NCBI GenBank assembly: GCA_013812565.1
Contig: JACCTF010001073.1
Span: 1-8,421, forward strand
Direction of reading: 5' to 3'
Source: Pyrinomonadaceae bacterium
GTDB taxonomy: Bacteria; Acidobacteriota; Blastocatellia; Pyrinomonadales; Pyrinomonadaceae
DNA length: 8,421 bases
Position numbers and translations under genes: made by a program. Under the pieces are notes generated by a model, which saw nothing but the letters and a program-made list of their open reading frames with translations, had not been told where the DNA came from and searched no databases. Of this stretch, positions 8,115 through 8,421 are shown one piece after another. Numbering within the stretch: the stretch's first letter is position 1; each line of letters opens with the position of its first letter.

Positions 8115-8141
8115 GTAGCCCCATGCGCGAGCATGGGGTAG
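8115..8141. repeat. REP-like hairpin 2 with GTAG at its 5' foot
   Basis: CCCCATGC (8119-8126) pairs perfectly with GCATGGGG (8131-8138) around a GCGA loop, a GNRA-type tetraloop. GTAG occupies 8115-8118 immediately before the stem, and another GTAG overlaps its 3' foot (8138-8141). In E. coli the REP-associated transposase recognises a GTAG 5' of a REP hairpin; using that parallel here is inference. Confidence 0.75.
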
Positions 8142-8165
8142 CGTCATGGGTAAGACTCCAGTTGA

Positions 8166-8181
8166 GCCTGCGTGAGCAGGC
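8166..8181. repeat. REP-like hairpin 3, near-copy of hairpin 1
   Basis: GCCTGC (8166-8171) pairs with GCAGGC (8176-8181) around a GTGA loop. The unit has the same orientation as hairpin 1 and shares AGCCTGCG before and GCAGGCGRCAGA after the loop. It ends 10 bases from the stop codon of the transposase gene. Confidence 0.75.
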
Positions 8182-8191
8182 GACAGACGCC

Positions 8192-8421
8192 TCACGTCCA
8201 TAAATGCTCCTCATCAAAGTCGATATGATGCGCACGCAACAAAGCCTTGTACTCATCCGCAAACGTCGTCCGCCGATGATGCGCTTCCTGATTACGGATG
8301 TAGCTGCGCACGCGCTCGACCTGCGATTCGCTGACCGAGAACGCTGCGTACCGGCGCTGCCACGCGAAGCGTTTGTTCGTCGCCGTTTTCACCCACGACG
8401 AAGAGTTCGCCTTGAGCTTGC
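8192..8421 (-). CDS. REP-associated tyrosine (Y1, IS200-like) transposase, C-terminal part, cut by window edge
   Basis: HUH-superfamily nuclease of the RAYT branch, which nicks and joins single-stranded REP DNA through one tyrosine. Only the last 75 residues are inside; the frame is open to the right edge. It reads through SSSWVKT, RFAWQRRYAAFSVSES (17-32 of the visible part) and VERVRSYIRNQEAHHRRTTF (34-53), and ends in DEEHLWT. This is the characteristic RAYT tail: the Ser/Val-rich strand, then the helix bearing the nucleophile (visible Tyr40) with Gln44 four residues later, the Y-x3-Q spacing of IS608 TnpA. An internal ATG at 8392 is not the true start, because the conserved family sequence continues upstream of it. 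The HUH histidines are outside the window. Active-site residues in view are intact, so the gene may be functional. Family proteins are usually about 150-200 residues. Confidence 0.9.
   Translation of the reverse strand, partial: KLKANSSSWVKTATNKRFAWQRRYAAFSVSESQVERVRSYIRNQEAHHRRTTFADEYKALLRAHHIDFDEEHLWT

Larger units (their letters stand above)
8091..8421. mobile_element. REP/BIME-like cluster with adjacent REP-associated Y1 transposase (RAYT), right side cut by window edge
   Basis: Three hairpins packed into about 90 bases sit directly beside the 3' end of a single-domain Y1 transposase gene. In known RAYT loci the transposase gene is flanked by REP elements that it binds and processes as single-stranded DNA. 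Only one flank is in the window, so whether matching hairpins lie on the other side cannot be seen. Confidence 0.6.

Noticed and set aside
8041..8262. 73-residue minus-strand open frame across the hairpin region
   Set aside because: It overlaps the transposase 3' end in another frame and translates the REP-like hairpins; the real product is the RAYT frame ending at 8192.

Overview
The window reads as a chromosomal segment of a moderately GC-rich, Gram-negative-type bacterium. Three things suggest an Acidobacteriota-like genome (class Blastocatellia is a guess): the gene order mutS2-dnaG-rpoD, the style of the DnaG N-terminus, and intergenic AAGGATG-type repeats. This assignment is from pattern memory and was not tested by any search.

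Left two thirds, minus strand (1-5699). Three housekeeping genes follow one another in the same direction: mutS2 (3216-5699), dnaG (1233-3116) and the 5' part of rpoD (from about 1150, running off the left edge). The gaps are 99 and about 82 bases, and no obvious rho-independent terminator is visible in either. This resembles the macromolecular-synthesis operon, in which primase and the housekeeping sigma factor are co-transcribed, here headed by mutS2. Nearly the whole mutS2-dnaG gap is a heptad-repeat inverted repeat that can fold into a long hairpin just upstream of dnaG. dnaG also has no visible Shine-Dalgarno sequence. rpoD has a strong Shine-Dalgarno sequence that fits a TTG start better than the ATG two codons downstream.

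Middle (5700-5969). This is a 270-base divergent intergenic region between mutS2 and the plus-strand gene. It should hold promoters for both directions, but none can be assigned with confidence.

Right part, plus strand (5970-8015). One gene encodes an exported or membrane-anchored three-domain protein: a thioredoxin-like domain with a CINC motif, a six-bladed NHL beta-propeller, and a C-terminal beta-rich domain with a Cys pair. This is the layout of the NHLRC2 family.

Right end (8016-8421). Three compact hairpins (8091-8181) lie just downstream of the 3' end of a minus-strand Y1 transposase gene of the REP-associated (RAYT) type, which runs off the right edge. Two hairpins are near-copies of each other. 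The third has an 8-bp perfect stem, a GNRA-type loop and a GTAG tetranucleotide at its 5' foot. Together they look like a REP/BIME cluster next to its RAYT, and this is the most interesting non-housekeeping signal in the window.
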